64,000 nt of DNA from Enoplolaimus lenunculus (GCA_030248215.1 JASANG010002166.1:62001-126000); one strand, 5' to 3'; shown: positions 8,901-20,334, numbered from the stretch's first letter. Made by a program: numbers and translations. The notes: generated by a model not told the origin, from the letters alone.

Positions 8901-11518
8901 ATAACTACCTCAAACTGCGTAACACTTCTCCGGATGGTTTTATACGCAGAAACGAATTTGGTGTCGTCGCTAAATGCATAAATGATCGTTTTTCGTTCGG
9001 AAAAAATGTATCCGGAACCCAAATGTTGTTTATCATTTCGATACCGATTGATAATGGCTCTTCGGTTCCGGTAAATTCTAGTCGCGGATCTGTCCAGTAT
9101 TGTCGCAGATACATGTCGAGAGTAAAATCATGAAATAAGCATTAAATTAAAACACGATGCCACATTCGCGTATCGTTAACACAATTTAAATTAGTCACAC
9201 ATAAATAAATTGTTTTAAAATTTCAAATCTTCTATTTTCTTAAAATTTCCAAGACATAAATGTTTGGTATTTATTTCAGACTTTAATTGCCTTAAACAGC
9301 TCAGATATTCCTGCAAGTTTGAAACCTCCAGACTCAGGTGTTTACAATAGTTTGCTCACCATTTCAACTTCGGACACCGCACTGATGGTAGAGATATGTA
9401 TTGTTATTCCAACTTGAACTGGCTCACCTGAAACCGTAAAATATACCTGTGTCTCACTTCAAAGCTTCCGCTGCAAGAAACTTGCATAACAATTTCACAA
9501 GTTATAAGCCGAAAATAGCGGTACTGTTCAAACAAAACTGAATACAAACAAACAACTTGTTAACGCTTTTCTGCAATGAATATTTCCTATTTCATCTGAT
9601 AAATAATGCTGAAGCAACACTGCAAAAAATGGTGAGGGTCAAATTGACTTTTTCCGAAATAGGCTCTACGTGACTACACACAAACTGCGTCAAATTCGAC
9701 TCCGTCATAATCAAATTTGGCTCACTAAGTCGCCCGTTTGATTCTGGCGAAGTCGAATTTGAATCTCAGTTTGTGCAGTCCCGTAGAGCCTGTTTCGGAG
9801 AGAATCAAGTTGACTGACTATTTTTTGCAGTGAACTCGAGCATTTTCATCCCTGCTTTTGCGTTCAAAAAGCGATGTAGTTTTTTTGATTAGCGACAATG
9901 TTTCAACCAAACAATCTGTTTTATGCATATATCTAAAGTTTAAAATTTTAATAAAGTTTGATCTACAATTTCAGGTTACAACACTGATCAGCGACTGAAA
10001 TTAGGTCAATTTATTGGCAATACATTAGCCAATCGAATCACGACAATTCGTAGCCCGAAAAGTTGTCGCCCATCAGCGTCCAAAAAGTAATAAATAAATC
10101 TAAGCATAATTCTAAGCGTAATTCTAAGCCTAAGCCTAAGCGCAATGATGTGCGACCAGTTGTCGAGTCGATGAAATGTCGGATTACAAGTGGTCGTTCG
10201 TCGAGTTGTCGGGCAACGAATCGTCGTGAAACCGCGCTAACCTCCGTAGTTTGGTCTCAGTCGTTTGTCATAATTCTTCACTAATCCATTCAAAATAGAT
10301 GTTATATTTGACGCATTTGCAATTAGTGTGAGTGGGCTGTAATTTAAAAAAACTATCGAAAAACATAGCAGACATTAAGCGAGATTGCGAAAAAGCAATC
10401 AATATAATGTAGTGACTCGAATAAGAGGGGCGCTGATATTTATTTGGCCTCTTCAGAGATTACCCCATGTTATTCGATTACGGACTGTTATTTATTTTAA
10501 ACCCGCACTCCACCGTCCTTCGTTACTGGTATATATCCGGTATTGCAACTATCCGTTGAATTAAACGTTTATTTGTCTTGTATCTAAATCTTGAGCGATA
10601 ATGTAAGGTTATACTTAAACATGTACTTCCAAAACTAATTATGCTTTAAAGTTTCGAACTCAGCTGTATTCGATGCTGGAGTCATTTACGCACTACCATT
10701 TAGGATAATCGACATTTACGGACTCTAATTAGAGTTTAGGGACTTTATCCGCTGACGGACTCTTAGTATGGATATGGACTCCTGTTTACTGGGCTCCAAA
10801 TGGTGACCCCCTCTTATTACCCTCTCTTATTCGGGTCACTACAGTACGGTAAAATTTAAACATAGCTGTAAAACTTCTGTTAGAGTTTAAAGCTGCGGGT
10901 TACAATATACGATTTCACTGTTTCAATGTTGTTGGGCACTATGTGGCCACGCACATAAGTTACCGCATTTCGACGTGTAACAATTTGTAAACGAAATTTT
11001 TCAATTTGCGACCCCGTTGGGCACCGCACAAGTATAGCGCCACCGTCATTCGACCGACGTTCGTTTCTAACCAAAACGCGGTTTGTTTTTGGAGCAAAAC
11101 AGTTGGGCCACAGAGCAAATAAAAACTGTCAATTTCCGGGAGGTTAACACAAATGAAGCTCGTGTACAAAGTGTTTTTCTGCGGGACTTCAATATACTAA
11201 TCGTAAGCTTCAGGCTGTTTTTGCTTAGGCTTAGGCTTACAATTAGAAGTATGCTTGTACCATTGTTACAGCCTTGTTCTGTATGTTGGCCAAAAATGAC
11301 ATACATATTCAGCTGGTTTCAAATGTTAAATTAGCTAAATACAAATGAACCCAATTGAAATTAAAAACTTGGCTCTGTTAACGCACATGTTCTTTAAAAT
11401 TAGGAAATAAATATATTACTAGTCGTATATACATTGAACTTTACCTGAACATAAAAATTAATAGCAGTTGAACTGAAAACCCAAATCTGCCAACACTTCC
11501 GAGAGCAGAAGCTAACAT
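2948..11518 (-). CDS. Ionotropic GABA receptor subunit (Cys-loop, RDL/GABA-A beta type)
   Basis: Ligand-gated anion channel subunit of 625 aa, acting as part of a pentamer in the plasma membrane. Exons (minus strand): 11518-11445, 10336-10242, 9427-9360, 9129-8909, 8100-8018, 7347-7204, 6366-6214, 5675-5562, 4531-4095, 3436-2948. All phases agree. Exons of 68, 221, 83 and 153 nt match the sizes I know for vertebrate GABA-A subunit genes. Residues 1-33 contain a signal peptide ([12 protein letters not shown]). The ligand-binding domain has WVPDTFF (loop A), IESYGY (loop B) and LSTGNY (loop C). The Cys-loop cysteines are C160 and C174, 13 residues apart. M1 is near 246-267, M2 272-293 ([19 protein letters not shown]), M3 303-330, M4 596-620. 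M2 has A-1', R0', T6' and L9', which fits anion selectivity, with Ala at 2' as in wild-type RDL. The M3-M4 loop is long, about 260 aa. Oddities: the intron 3 acceptor reads AT, and -2' is Gln instead of Pro. A possible polyA signal is at 2606-2601. Confidence 0.92.
3765..4037. mobile_element. MITE, AAGCCCTATTCACACGTGCA family (D), copy 1
   Basis: The ends are AAGCCCTATTCACA and an inverted ACGTGTGAATACGGCTT. The interior holds many TGCAAGTT/CAGCTGCAA motifs. It lies in intron 9 of the GABA receptor, with its edge 56 nt from the exon 9 donor. Confidence 0.8.
5047..5353. mobile_element. Fold-back MITE, CAATGGCTGGGTTTTCGAAA family (K)
   Basis: The left end is CAATGGCTGGGTTTTCGAAA; the right end is its inverted match with one or two changes. 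The interior is rich in ACTTAAGTAATTACTTAAGT palindromes. It lies in intron 8 of the GABA receptor. Confidence 0.75.
5826..6016. mobile_element. MITE family A, GGCTTA core (copy 1)
   Basis: The ends are GGCTCATGTTACTTTAATGG and an inverted CTTAAAGTAAAATTGGCC, and the core is a run of GGCTTA hexamers. It lies in intron 7 of the GABA receptor. Other copies: 13252, 18998, 20663, 33525, 38607 and 42829. Confidence 0.8.
6654..7055. mobile_element. MITE, CAGGGTGCAACCGG family (I), copy 2
   Basis: The left end CAGGATGCAACCGGAACTCC and the right end TTCCGGTTGCACCCTG are inverted. The interior has TTCCGG motifs. It lies in intron 6 of the GABA receptor. Confidence 0.8.
7787..7985. mobile_element. Palindromic MITE, CACTGCAATAAATGG family (C), copy 1
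   Basis: The whole 199 bp is an imperfect palindrome of GAGTCAAATT/AATTTGACTC modules ending in CACTGCAA. It lies in intron 5 of the GABA receptor, 32 nt from the exon 5 donor. Confidence 0.85.
8378..8866. mobile_element. hAT-like MITE, CATGGGCGTAGTCAGGATTT family (L)
   Basis: The right end, inverted, reads CATGGGCGTAGTCAGGATTT; the left end reads CAGTAGTGTATTTAGAATTT, a diverged match. It lies in intron 4 of the GABA receptor. A second left end of this type is at about 47105. Confidence 0.65.
9130..9131 (-). other. Non-canonical splice acceptor (AT) of GABA receptor exon 4
   Basis: On the minus strand the intron ends TGCTTATTTCAT and exon 4 starts GATTTTACTCTCGACATG. The exon length of 221 nt and the reading frame fix this boundary, but the last intron dinucleotide is AT where AG is expected. 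There is no AG in the 50 nt upstream. Confidence 0.75.
9618..9832. mobile_element. Palindromic MITE, CACTGCAAAAAATGG family (C), copy 2
   Basis: Same organisation as 7787-7985: inverted CACTGCAAAAAATGG ends and GTCAAATT modules. It lies in intron 2 of the GABA receptor. Confidence 0.85.
10038..10229. mobile_element. MITE, TCACGACAATTCG family (T), copy 1
   Basis: The ends are TCACGACAATTCG and its inverted form. The interior has TTGTCG repeats and a short CCTAAG core. It stops 12 nt from the exon 2 donor of the GABA receptor. Other copies are at 20951-21138 and 35397-35526. Confidence 0.75.
10409..10843. mobile_element. MITE, GTAGTGACCCGAATAAGAG family (H), copy 1
   Basis: The ends are GTAGTGACTCGAATAAGAGG and an inverted match at 10843. 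It lies in intron 1 of the GABA receptor. Related right ends are at 12096-12181 and 32356-32383, and internal pieces lie inside 36051-36428. Confidence 0.8.
11168..11290. mobile_element. Partial MITE, GGCTTA-core family B
   Basis: It begins with TTTTTCTGCGGGACT, has a GGCTTA core, and ends GTTCTGTATGTTGGCC. It lies in intron 1 of the GABA receptor. Confidence 0.6.
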
Positions 11519-11620
11519 AAAATCTTATAAAATAGGGTAGATATGATATATTTTATACTTTATATATAATTCTCAATTAAATAATACAATACAGAGCCCT
11601 TGAAGAAAATTATTTTTCTA

Positions 11621-11694
11621 CGGGTGCAGCAGAGCTCGAACCACCGACGTACTGATTACGGGTCCGTTGCTCTATACAACTGAGCGACGCAGCC
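11621..11694 (-). tRNA. tRNA-Thr(CGT)-like sequence, probably a pseudogene or SINE head
   Basis: On the minus strand 74 nt start GGCTGCGTCGCTCAGTTGTA, with a D-arm (GCTC...GAGC), an anticodon stem ACGGA/TCAGT with one mismatch around loop CCCGTAA (anticodon CGT), and a B-box-like GGTTCGAGC. The T stem is poorly paired and the acceptor stem has a mismatch, so it is unlikely to be a working tRNA. Confidence 0.45.
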
Positions 11695-12289
11695 TTGCAA
11701 ACTTTTCGCTACAATGACTATATACCATACGTTTGATACAATAATATAGTATATGAATACGCCACAGAACTGTATAAGCTGGAAAGAGCTCAAGCTAAAA
11801 CTTGATAAAAGTAATTAAGACTGTTCATCTGCAAGCAAAACCTACAGTTTTGAATTGTCCATACTGCACTCAATGGCGGATCCAGGATCTCCGAACGGAG
11901 AGGGCGAAAATGTTACTGGTAACGAACTTATTTTGTTTAACACATTGGATCCGTGTGTACACGAATCCACACGCAAACAATGAATTATTGCAATAAACGA
12001 AAGTGTGCGACCTGTCAACTGAGATTCATCACAAATAAAACGGCATAACCCTTTCTGTATAAGAAACTTTGTAACCTATAAGAACCGGATTATGTAGGAT
12101 ACGGACTCCTATTGATTGGGACTCGAAATGGGGACTCCCCCCCTCTTATTACCCCACACCGTCTTATTCGGGTCACTACAGTAGGGGATATATCCCACTT
12201 CAACCTGTCCCTCCCCTTGCACACGTCCCACGTTCTTTTTCATGTAAAAAAATTTTTCTGCTTTAGATTTGCTCTGTATGGAGAGTATA

Positions 12290-12745
12290 CCCAGAGCCGG
12301 ATCAGGCAGCGTTGAAGGCTTCCTCCAAACTCCAGGGTGAGTGACCCCATGTAGAGGTGAATGCAGAATTTTTCAGTGATTAATCTGAAGTTGTCCGAGC
12401 TCACGCTCATGTTTGACAGTGTGAAGACACCCTGACATAAAACCAGTTTCACACAAGTATTTTTTATGGCATTTTCTGCTAAAGTAACAGCTCATATTTA
12501 CTGTTTTTATTACCGTTCTTGCATATTTCATCTCGGCCAAGTTATACGGTCTAAAGTAAAATTATGGGTTATCGAGCGTAACAAGCGACAAAATTTGTTA
12601 ACATTTAGCAGCCTGGTGGTTATTTTAAGATCTGTGTAGTGTCTGAAGCCATTAAAAGAATCACCGGAATGTAAAATAGTCTCAAGAACTCGCGAGCAAA
12701 GCGAGAAAGAAGCCAGACACATTTGCAAACTTCGGCGGTTTTTGC
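12290..12745. repeat. Dispersed repeat M, copy 1
   Basis: It aligns by eye with 27838-28305. Shared blocks include CAAACTCCAG, TGTAGAGGTG, TCCGAGCTCACG, CAGTTTCACACAA and CTGTTTTTATTAC, and both copies end in a GCGAGC...GCGAG motif before GACGCATTT or GACACATTT. The class is unknown. Confidence 0.6.
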
Positions 12746-13015
12746 TACAACCAGTTTGTCCCGTTCGCTGTTAACATTGCGCCTATCATAATTTGTCTGC
12801 GACTGCATCTGATAACCTGATTCCCAAAAATGCAATGGAACCGCCTTTGATTGCACTATAACCTATTTACCGTAAACTATGCTGAATTTCTGATAAATTA
12901 CAGAATAAAACGTCAGAAACAAAATCTTACAACAACATTTAGATCAAATAATGCAATTTCTTCTGAAATCCTGACAGGACTCTTGTAGATGGGTTAATGC
13001 AATGGATTGCTGGTG

Positions 13016-13197
13016 CGGCCAGTGCAAAGATCAAAGCCACGACGGTAGTATAATGCATACTCCTAAGCCTAAGCCTATCCTTAAGGATAAGCCTTTACCC
13101 AAGCCTAAATGCAAACAAAATATTAATCAGCCTAAAAGCTTAAGCTTACTTTATTGCAGTCCCACGTAAAAACGGTCTGCCTCTGATCTATACAGTG
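13016..13197. mobile_element. MITE family B, GGCTTA core
   Basis: The start, GGCCAGTGCAAAGATCA, and the end, CTGCCTCTGATCTATACA, are diverged inverted copies. The CCTAAG core is interrupted. Confidence 0.7.
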
Positions 13198-13251
13198 CGA
13201 TCACACCGCGACAATACATTAACTCAACAGTAACGAAATTATAAAAGATTT

Positions 13252-13434
13252 GGCCAATGTTACTTTAAGGGGCGTAACAGTAGATTAAGCGTATTCCTAA
13301 GCCTAAGCCTAAGCGTTGCAAACATGATTTCCTAAACCTAAGCCTAAGCCTAAGCAAAAAATCTAATCTAGAATCAAACCTACTCTATTATAGACCCAAC
13401 AGAAACCTGGACGTCCCTTAAAGTAACATGGGCC
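13252..13434. mobile_element. MITE family A, GGCTTA core (copy 2)
   Basis: The ends are GGCCAATGTTACTTTAAGGG and the inverted CCCTTAAAGTAACATGGGCC. This is the clearest copy of the family, with two blocks of CCTAAG hexamers. Confidence 0.9.
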
Positions 13435-14450
13435 AAAGTTTTCATAGCGGTATTTACATAGCTACTTCCCGATTTATATGGCTAACTTCCCTATTTAAAA
13501 CGAAAAAGCTATTTAGAGATAACAAAATATTTATGACGAGACAGAGTAGGTCAGTTTTCAATTCTGGAATATTTCAAAATCTCAATTAATACACAACGGA
13601 ATTATCTTAACAACTTTGCCGTTTTTTTTTCAATTACGATGACGTTTTCAAACAGTGAATTTTAATATCTCTGAAGGTCGTAAAATCAATTTATAGCTGC
13701 TGAAAAAACAATGATTTAGTTATTTCTAGCGCAAATAACCTCAATGGGATTATCTTGACCATGAAAAAAATAGAATCGTTATAAGAAAATAAGCAAAAAA
13801 TACTCGAAACTTAATTCATGAAAAATGATTTTGGAAATATTGTAGTGGGTCACAATCCAAACTGCGTCAAGGAACATTTGTTAAAAAAAGTCAAACAACA
13901 CTGCAAGCTCGGCCTCACCGCCAGAAGCGGTTGCTAAGAGGGGCAACAAAAATTTATCCCCATCGAGAATTCGTATACGGTGTCGAAAATTATCTTGGGC
14001 CGAAGGGTAAACATGTCGCTAAAAGAGCGACGATCCATGATCCTACAGTTACGACTCTGAGTGTGGTTAATTAAATATTATCACATGAATTTCGGCCGTG
14101 ATGTTTGGTTTTACAACACAAATAACGAAAATATTTACGTCTTTAGATAACGGCAATTTTGACAATTTGAACAAAAAACAAAATACACTCAAAATGTTTA
14201 TGGATATGTTTTATTGCGGCCCAACTTATGGTAAGTCGTTTCCGGCAACCTTTGAGCGTTTAAATCTTACCGTATGATCTATGAAATACGAGCTGTGATA
14301 TTGGTTTAATGTAATTTTTCAATAAAAATAGCTTGCCAGAACATTTTGCCGAAACCATTTCGAACAAATATTAAAATTTAAATAGCTATCATTTCTATCC
14401 TGGAACTTTTAATCAATATAATGACTCTAATTTTAAAATTCGTATACCAG

Positions 14451-14804
14451 TATGCATCCGAAGGTTAAAAACCGGAGCCGGATGAGGAGGTCAAACAATT
14501 TGGCGCCGGGACCGAAATGTAAAGCAAATTAAAAAATTGAATTTGTGTGGAATTTGCTAATTTTCTCAAAATTCTGCAAAAAACTTGCACAGTATTGGGA
14601 AATATTCATTTGATAAAACCACAGCAACTAAAACCTTGAAAATTGTGCCACCTGTTACAAACGAACTGGTCGAATGGCACAAATTTTATAAAACCCGAAA
14701 AATTTCACAACCAAATTTGCCAACACTTCAGTCCAAAATTGAGCCGGGGGTGAATTTTCTGCCAGAGCCAGAGGCAGCGCTCCAGTTGCACGCTGCCGTA
14801 TGCA
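14451..14804. mobile_element. Diverged MITE of the CAGGGTGCAACC family (I)
   Basis: It starts GTATGCATCCGAAGGTTAAA, with GGAGCCGGATGAGG, and ends CCAGTTGCACGCTGC. The long open frame inside it is a by-product of the repeat. Confidence 0.55.
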
Positions 14805-16180
14805 ATAACGCTAAAAACTTTATTCCAGCTCATTATGGTTCGCAGAACTGACCAGAGATTTAAATATTATTACGCAGGAACGAGTGTAGCATCCCCGCAA
14901 ACCACCTTACCTTCCCCTGGAGTTAAGGCCCAGCCAAAAACGAGCCCGGTGTTAGAAAACAAAATCGATTCTAAAACTACATTGGGTCCGAAAATAGTCT
15001 TATCTGAGAAGCTTAAATTCAAAAAATACGTCATGTTTTCTCGATCGCTTCGCTCGCGAAATTTTCTAATTGCGTTAACACTTGTACTAAGGATATTGAA
15101 CAAATGAACCAATGCATATTTACTATAAAGATCGTAGGCCGATTTAAAGGCAATTCTGGCAGTCGAATACCACACCAGGTCCGTGGAAATTAAAGTTTTG
15201 CTGTGCGATTTCATACTAAAATTGCGTCTGGTTTCTCGCTCGATTTACGAGCAAGGTTTTGTGTTCAGTTTAATACTTCAATTTTGACTCACTGAATTCC
15301 TCAAAATACACCAAACCTATCTTTAATTAGTATGTCTAGGTTCTCGTTCGCGAAAATTTCTTCATGTTCAACTGGTGCTCTCGCGGTGGCAATTAAGTGC
15401 CGTTTAAGTAAGTACTCGTGCGGTCCGTAACAAATTTCAACGGTCTAACTTAAAATAGTGAGCTGAAAGTAGGAACCAACCCGTGTCGAAGCTTGGCCGA
15501 TCCAGATCCGATGGCAAAAACCTTTGATTGAAAACTACGAACCAACTCGGACTTTTCTTTTTGGAGCGGCGCAGACAGCGCTAATCAAGATCTGGTTACT
15601 ACGCACGGTACACTTTCTCCAAACAGTTTAAGCCTTAGCCGAATTCCATTCCTATATTATACCAAAATCGGAAATTTTCTACAACAGTTGGGAGAATGTA
15701 CAGCAGTCATATGTGCTTTTGTTCTTATGATCAAACCATTCCTAGTCTCAGAATAGTTTGAAATTTTAAATTGTTTTCCAGCACACTAAATTTGTAAAAA
15801 AACTGATTGGAACTGTATTTACAACACTATTTCAACTTTGTTTGGTCGCATAGAAGGCGAAGTGGTCAAGCGCTGAAGAATACATTACACTCTTCTCGGG
15901 CCCAAGTCCTGTCTAAGGTGAACTCACAGGCAAATCTTGTGTCATTTTGAACAATAGCTTACTCATTCAGTCAGTGATCCTATTAACTTCAACTCTTTGA
16001 AACGTTCCTTTGTTTGTTACCATCCTCGAAATATCGCAACATCATTAACAAATGGTATTAGTTAATTAGTTAAATTGCAAATCACTTGTGGAAATTCTTC
16101 ATTGCAGAATTGTATATACTTCATAGATTCGGTCGTCGTTTGCTACTCGCTTTATGGACTTTTGTTGACATAACCTGACG

Positions 16181-16338
16181 GGCCAATGTAAAGACCACGG
16201 CCGGAACAGTATTATAAGCATATTCCTAAGCCTAAGCCTAAACTTAAGCGTAAGCCAAGCAAAAATTGGTCTAAAGCTTACGCTTACTCTCTTCTAGTGC
16301 AACAGAAAAACGTTCCGTCTATGATCTTTAAATAGGCC
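16181..16338. mobile_element. MITE family B, GGCTTA core
   Basis: The ends are GGCCAATGTAAAGACCACGG and the inverted GTTCCGTCTATGATCTTTAA, then GGCC. The core is CCTAAG hexamers. Confidence 0.8.
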
Positions 16339-17964
16339 ACCTGACGTCTGTTTTCTAATGTCTGAGCCTAAACCTTTGCAGTCACTTTTGTAATCTTCCA
16401 TACAGTGAAAAAGTTTTCCTATCCACTAACGGATGATGTATAGCTGCAGCTCGTATTAATAGTACATTCATATTCCCAAGCCTAAGTCTAAACGCGAGTC
16501 TGCATTAAGCCTAAGCAAAACTTTACAGTGTACAGGGAAGTACAAAAATCCGTTAGCCTAAGTTAAAGCGTAAGCTTAAACCTAAACATAAGCCTAAGCC
16601 TGTCAATCTTTTTACCTCTAAAATACCTGCTTTCCCAGTGTGCATGCCCCTAACATGGTCCACTTGTGGGCCTCTCAGTAAAGGATTCCTGACGCATTTT
16701 ATGGCGTATTCTTAATGCATTTAAAAAATGGTTATCAGGGCCGGAGCAGCCACCTCCATACCCCCACTTAGGGGGCTCCACCCCTAAACGGGCCTCCACC
16801 CGAACCGGTTGAAACAAAAACCACGCGAAGTTTTAAAATGCGTCTGGCTTCTCGCTCGCTTCGCTCGCGAGTTTGGGTTACCCCACCCTACAGATTTGGA
16901 GCAAACGCCCACTCCTGTCACCTCCGCTACTGAGTATTAATACAGCGCAATTTGATTGGCTCGTAAAGCCCTGGCATTGGAATTGAGGCACCGAATTCAA
17001 CACCGGTTGTAACTTCATGACAATCAATTGCTAACTTCCATGGTTCATAAATTATTTTATGTGGGTCATGACGACTAAAACGATGTATAGTGGGAATGTT
17101 TGTTTTTGATGTGTAAAAACAGTCACCTTTAGCTGCATAGATTTGGAAGTTTGTTCGGAGTTCACATGAAGTTTTGCTTTAAAATAAATACATACTTGAC
17201 CTTCCGCTTTGCAACACATGCGCAAGACTGTTAGCGAACGCACGAAACTCTGTATACAAAACAGTTACGTTTATGCCGTAAGAAATTATTGTAAACAAAG
17301 TGATGCTGGAAAGTTGCCCAAAATACACATATCAAACATTCCATCTTTTATTTAACATATATTATCGAGCACGAAACGAACAACGCATCACATTCGCTGC
17401 CAAACTGTAAAAAATCTTGTTTTGCTATCACAAATGCTTCTTGAGCGGTTTACCATCAGGCAGCGCTTAATACCTCCGCGTTTAAATTTAAAAATTATAT
17501 TTGAATTGTTTGACATACAAAAACATTATCATGGGCTATTAAAAACTACACCGGTGTAGATTTTATCCTATACACTTTCTCAAAAAACCGGATATCAGCA
17601 TGAATTTTCCCAAAAAAACTTTGAGTTGTAATCTAATATCAGCTTCACTTTTTGGCATTTTGTTGATAGACGCTATTTAAAACATTATGAGAAATCGCAG
17701 ACGCGGTTTTAAAGACAAAATGCAAAAAGAGCCTGTAGCGAGCTAAACATATTTCAGGGAGGGGCTTAATAGCACAGTTTTATTTCGGGAGACTATAAAT
17801 CTAATACTAAAGGAAAAAAATTTTTTTGACCTATAGGACCTAGAAAGGTATTAAAACTTGTTAAAAGTGCTTTTATTGTCTCTTCAAAAATTGCTGGTCG
17901 AATGCATATACCATCTGTTCCTTGACATATATTCGGACTCTTAGAAGGGCCAAAAGTTTCAGGG

Positions 17965-18170
17965 GCGGCCAGTGTAAAGAACAGGGGCGGAACAATATTA
18001 TACGCATATTGCTAAGCTTAACCTAAGCCTAAACCTAAGCCTAAGCGTAAGAATGAGCATATTCCTAAACCTTAACCGAAGCCTAACTCTGTGCCAAGCA
18101 AAAAAATTAGTCTAAATTTTTAAGCTTACTGTTTTCTAGTCCCACAGAAAAACGTTCCGCCCCTGATGAG
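17965..18170. mobile_element. MITE family B, GGCTTA core
   Basis: It starts GGCCAGTGTAAAGAACAGGG and ends AACGTTCCGCCCCTGATG, with a CCTAAG core. Confidence 0.8.
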
Positions 18171-18997
18171 ATATTTGTATAACATTCAGTCTGTTTAATA
18201 TATACCTTCGGTAAAGTAAAAGATAGTAGCCTAAATTTCGAATATCACTTTTTGATTCGTTGAAGTTTTTCAAATATACTTTTTAGTGCCTATTTCAATT
18301 CTGAGACGTGATATTTTTTCGATTGAAATAATGCATTATTTAGATTTTTAAGCCAAAACTTCACAATAAAAGCCTAAAAGATTTTTATTGAAAACTTGCT
18401 AAAATGAATACCATATTTTACTATTAATATTTGAAATATGATAAAAAAGAACATCAACAATCAGTACAGTTTTAATATTCTGCTTTGTTTTCGTTCAATT
18501 TTGCGCCGATACCCAAAGGCAATCTTTTATCGAACTTTAACGAAAGCTTAAAACCTGATATTATCTAACAATTTGGATTCAAATATTAAAAACTGCATGC
18601 ACAAAACGTTGCGAGATTATAATTATGCTTTTGCGAGTTTTAAGCTGAAAACTAGCAATATTTATTCAACAACTCATGTATAAAGTAGTATTAAGTATAA
18701 TGTATAGTGTATGATAGCAAGATTAAAACTAAACGCAAAGTATATATATGCCATCTGTTGTAAAATAAAATAGTCTTCCGAGATTTAGATATTAGTGATC
18801 AGAGCCTATGGGCAACTAAAACTGAGAAAAGTTTTCCACGAAGAACGGCGGAATTTTTGACAGCTAAAAAAGTATTTTGCCGGTAACGACAACATATTGC
18901 AGTTCTACCAGCCGTGTTTATACTGAGAGAGAGTCAAAAACATACCGTTTTAGCGGAAATTTGCGAAATATGCAAAATTTTTGCCATTCAGAATTTG

Positions 18998-20334
18998 GCC
19001 AATGTTTACTTTAAGGGACGTAACAGTAGATTAAGTGTATTTCTAAGCCTAAGCATAAGCGTTGCAAAAATGGGTTTCTAAGCCTAAGCCTAAGCCTAAG
19101 CAAAAAATGCAATCTAGAATCAAAACGGGCTCTTTTATAGACCCACTGTAGGTGGCTCTGCCACTCTTAAACCTATTTTAAACTAAAAACTAAAACAAAA
19201 TAAACCCTAAATCAAAACCACACCTTAAGGGAGTCCCTGGCTCCACCTAGTCTCTCTTAGAACTTAAGTTAGGCTTAGGAGTTGCTACAAGGCGTAGAAA
19301 TGTTAAAATCGATGCTATGGCGGCTGCGTCCGCAATGTAAACTTACCTGGGCCCTGCGTGGCCATTGAATAGTTGTGCATATAGTTCCGGCTCTTTTTGC
19401 GTGAAAGGACATAGCTAGGCTGCGGCAGCACCAAAATGGTGCTTTATCATTGGCTATTATTGTTGTTGTTGTCGTAAGTTGTTGTTGTTGTCGGTACTGT
19501 ACAGGATGGGTTGCTCTGGACCTAAATAGGCATCGGCAGACACACAATTGTGTGTGTCGATCTGTATGCAAATTAGGTCGAAAACCACAGGGGGTAGCCG
19601 GGACCGGAATCACTATTGTATTCTGAGCTAGTGAAATCGGTTGGTGAAAAACTTTACGGAGCTTACATTGTTTATCTCGTTCTTTTCGATCTTTAGAGTT
19701 TCAGCGAATTGGCGTTGAATCTTGGTGGATTATTAAGTCTTAGTTGTATTAGATTAAGAATTGTCACGGTGGCTTACGATTTGAAGGAAACTACGGTGCA
19801 CAGGTCTGATCGGAGTAGCGCAGGGCGCTCGTATTACTCAGTATAAAGTACTGGTGTTATGTGTAGACGGAGACTTGGGATTTACCGGAGAATTTGGCGA
19901 AAAGTACTCTAATAAATCTAACGGGGTTAGGTTTAATATTCTACATCAGAGTGACCAAATATAATAGGTTGGTCGGAACTTGGGTGCATCTCTAACGGGG
20001 TTAGAGTGCATGGTAATTCTGGAAGAGTAAAAGTATTGGTATCGGTGGAGCCAGTGGCTGGACTAAAACGGATTCAGGCATAGGCTTTAAGGATTCCGGA
20101 ACAGGGTACGAGTTAAATTGCATAACCTGTGATTTGCTCGTTCATACTCGGTGTTATAAAGGATTTGAGTGGGGTTAATAAACATTTACAGGCCGCGTTT
20201 ACTAAATCAGAGCGATAAGCGTGCATCGAGAAAAGGACTGCATACAGGTGTGATACAGAATACAGGGTCTAGCTAAAATCACGAACTTCTCGCACCCACC
20301 AGAAACCTGGACGCCCCTTAAAGTAAAATGGGCC
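18998..20334. mobile_element. MITE family A split by an LTR insertion (copy 3)
   Basis: The left part (18998-19146) starts GGCCAATGTTTACTTTAAGG; the right part (20295-20334) ends GCCCCTTAAAGTAAAATGGG then CC. Removing the insert leaves a normal copy of about 190 bp. Confidence 0.85.
19147..20294. mobile_element. Solo LTR of an LTR retrotransposon
   Basis: The insert is 1,148 bp, starts TGTAGGTGGCTC, ends ACTTCTCGCA, and is flanked by the five-base direct repeat CCCAC at 19142-19146 and 20295-20299. TG...CA ends with a 5-bp target duplication are the signature of an LTR. No coding part of an element is present, so it is a solo LTR. It carries TTG-rich runs near 19460. The superfamily cannot be told from the LTR alone. 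Clean ends and an exact target repeat suggest it is not very old. Confidence 0.85.

Noticed and set aside
13290-13370. Internal telomere-like array
   Set aside because: The unit is CCTAAG/GGCTTA, not TTAGGG, and it always sits between MITE ends, so it is not a telomere relic.
19275-19613. Minus-strand 112-aa frame
   Set aside because: It lies wholly inside the solo LTR and reads low-complexity TTG repeats.
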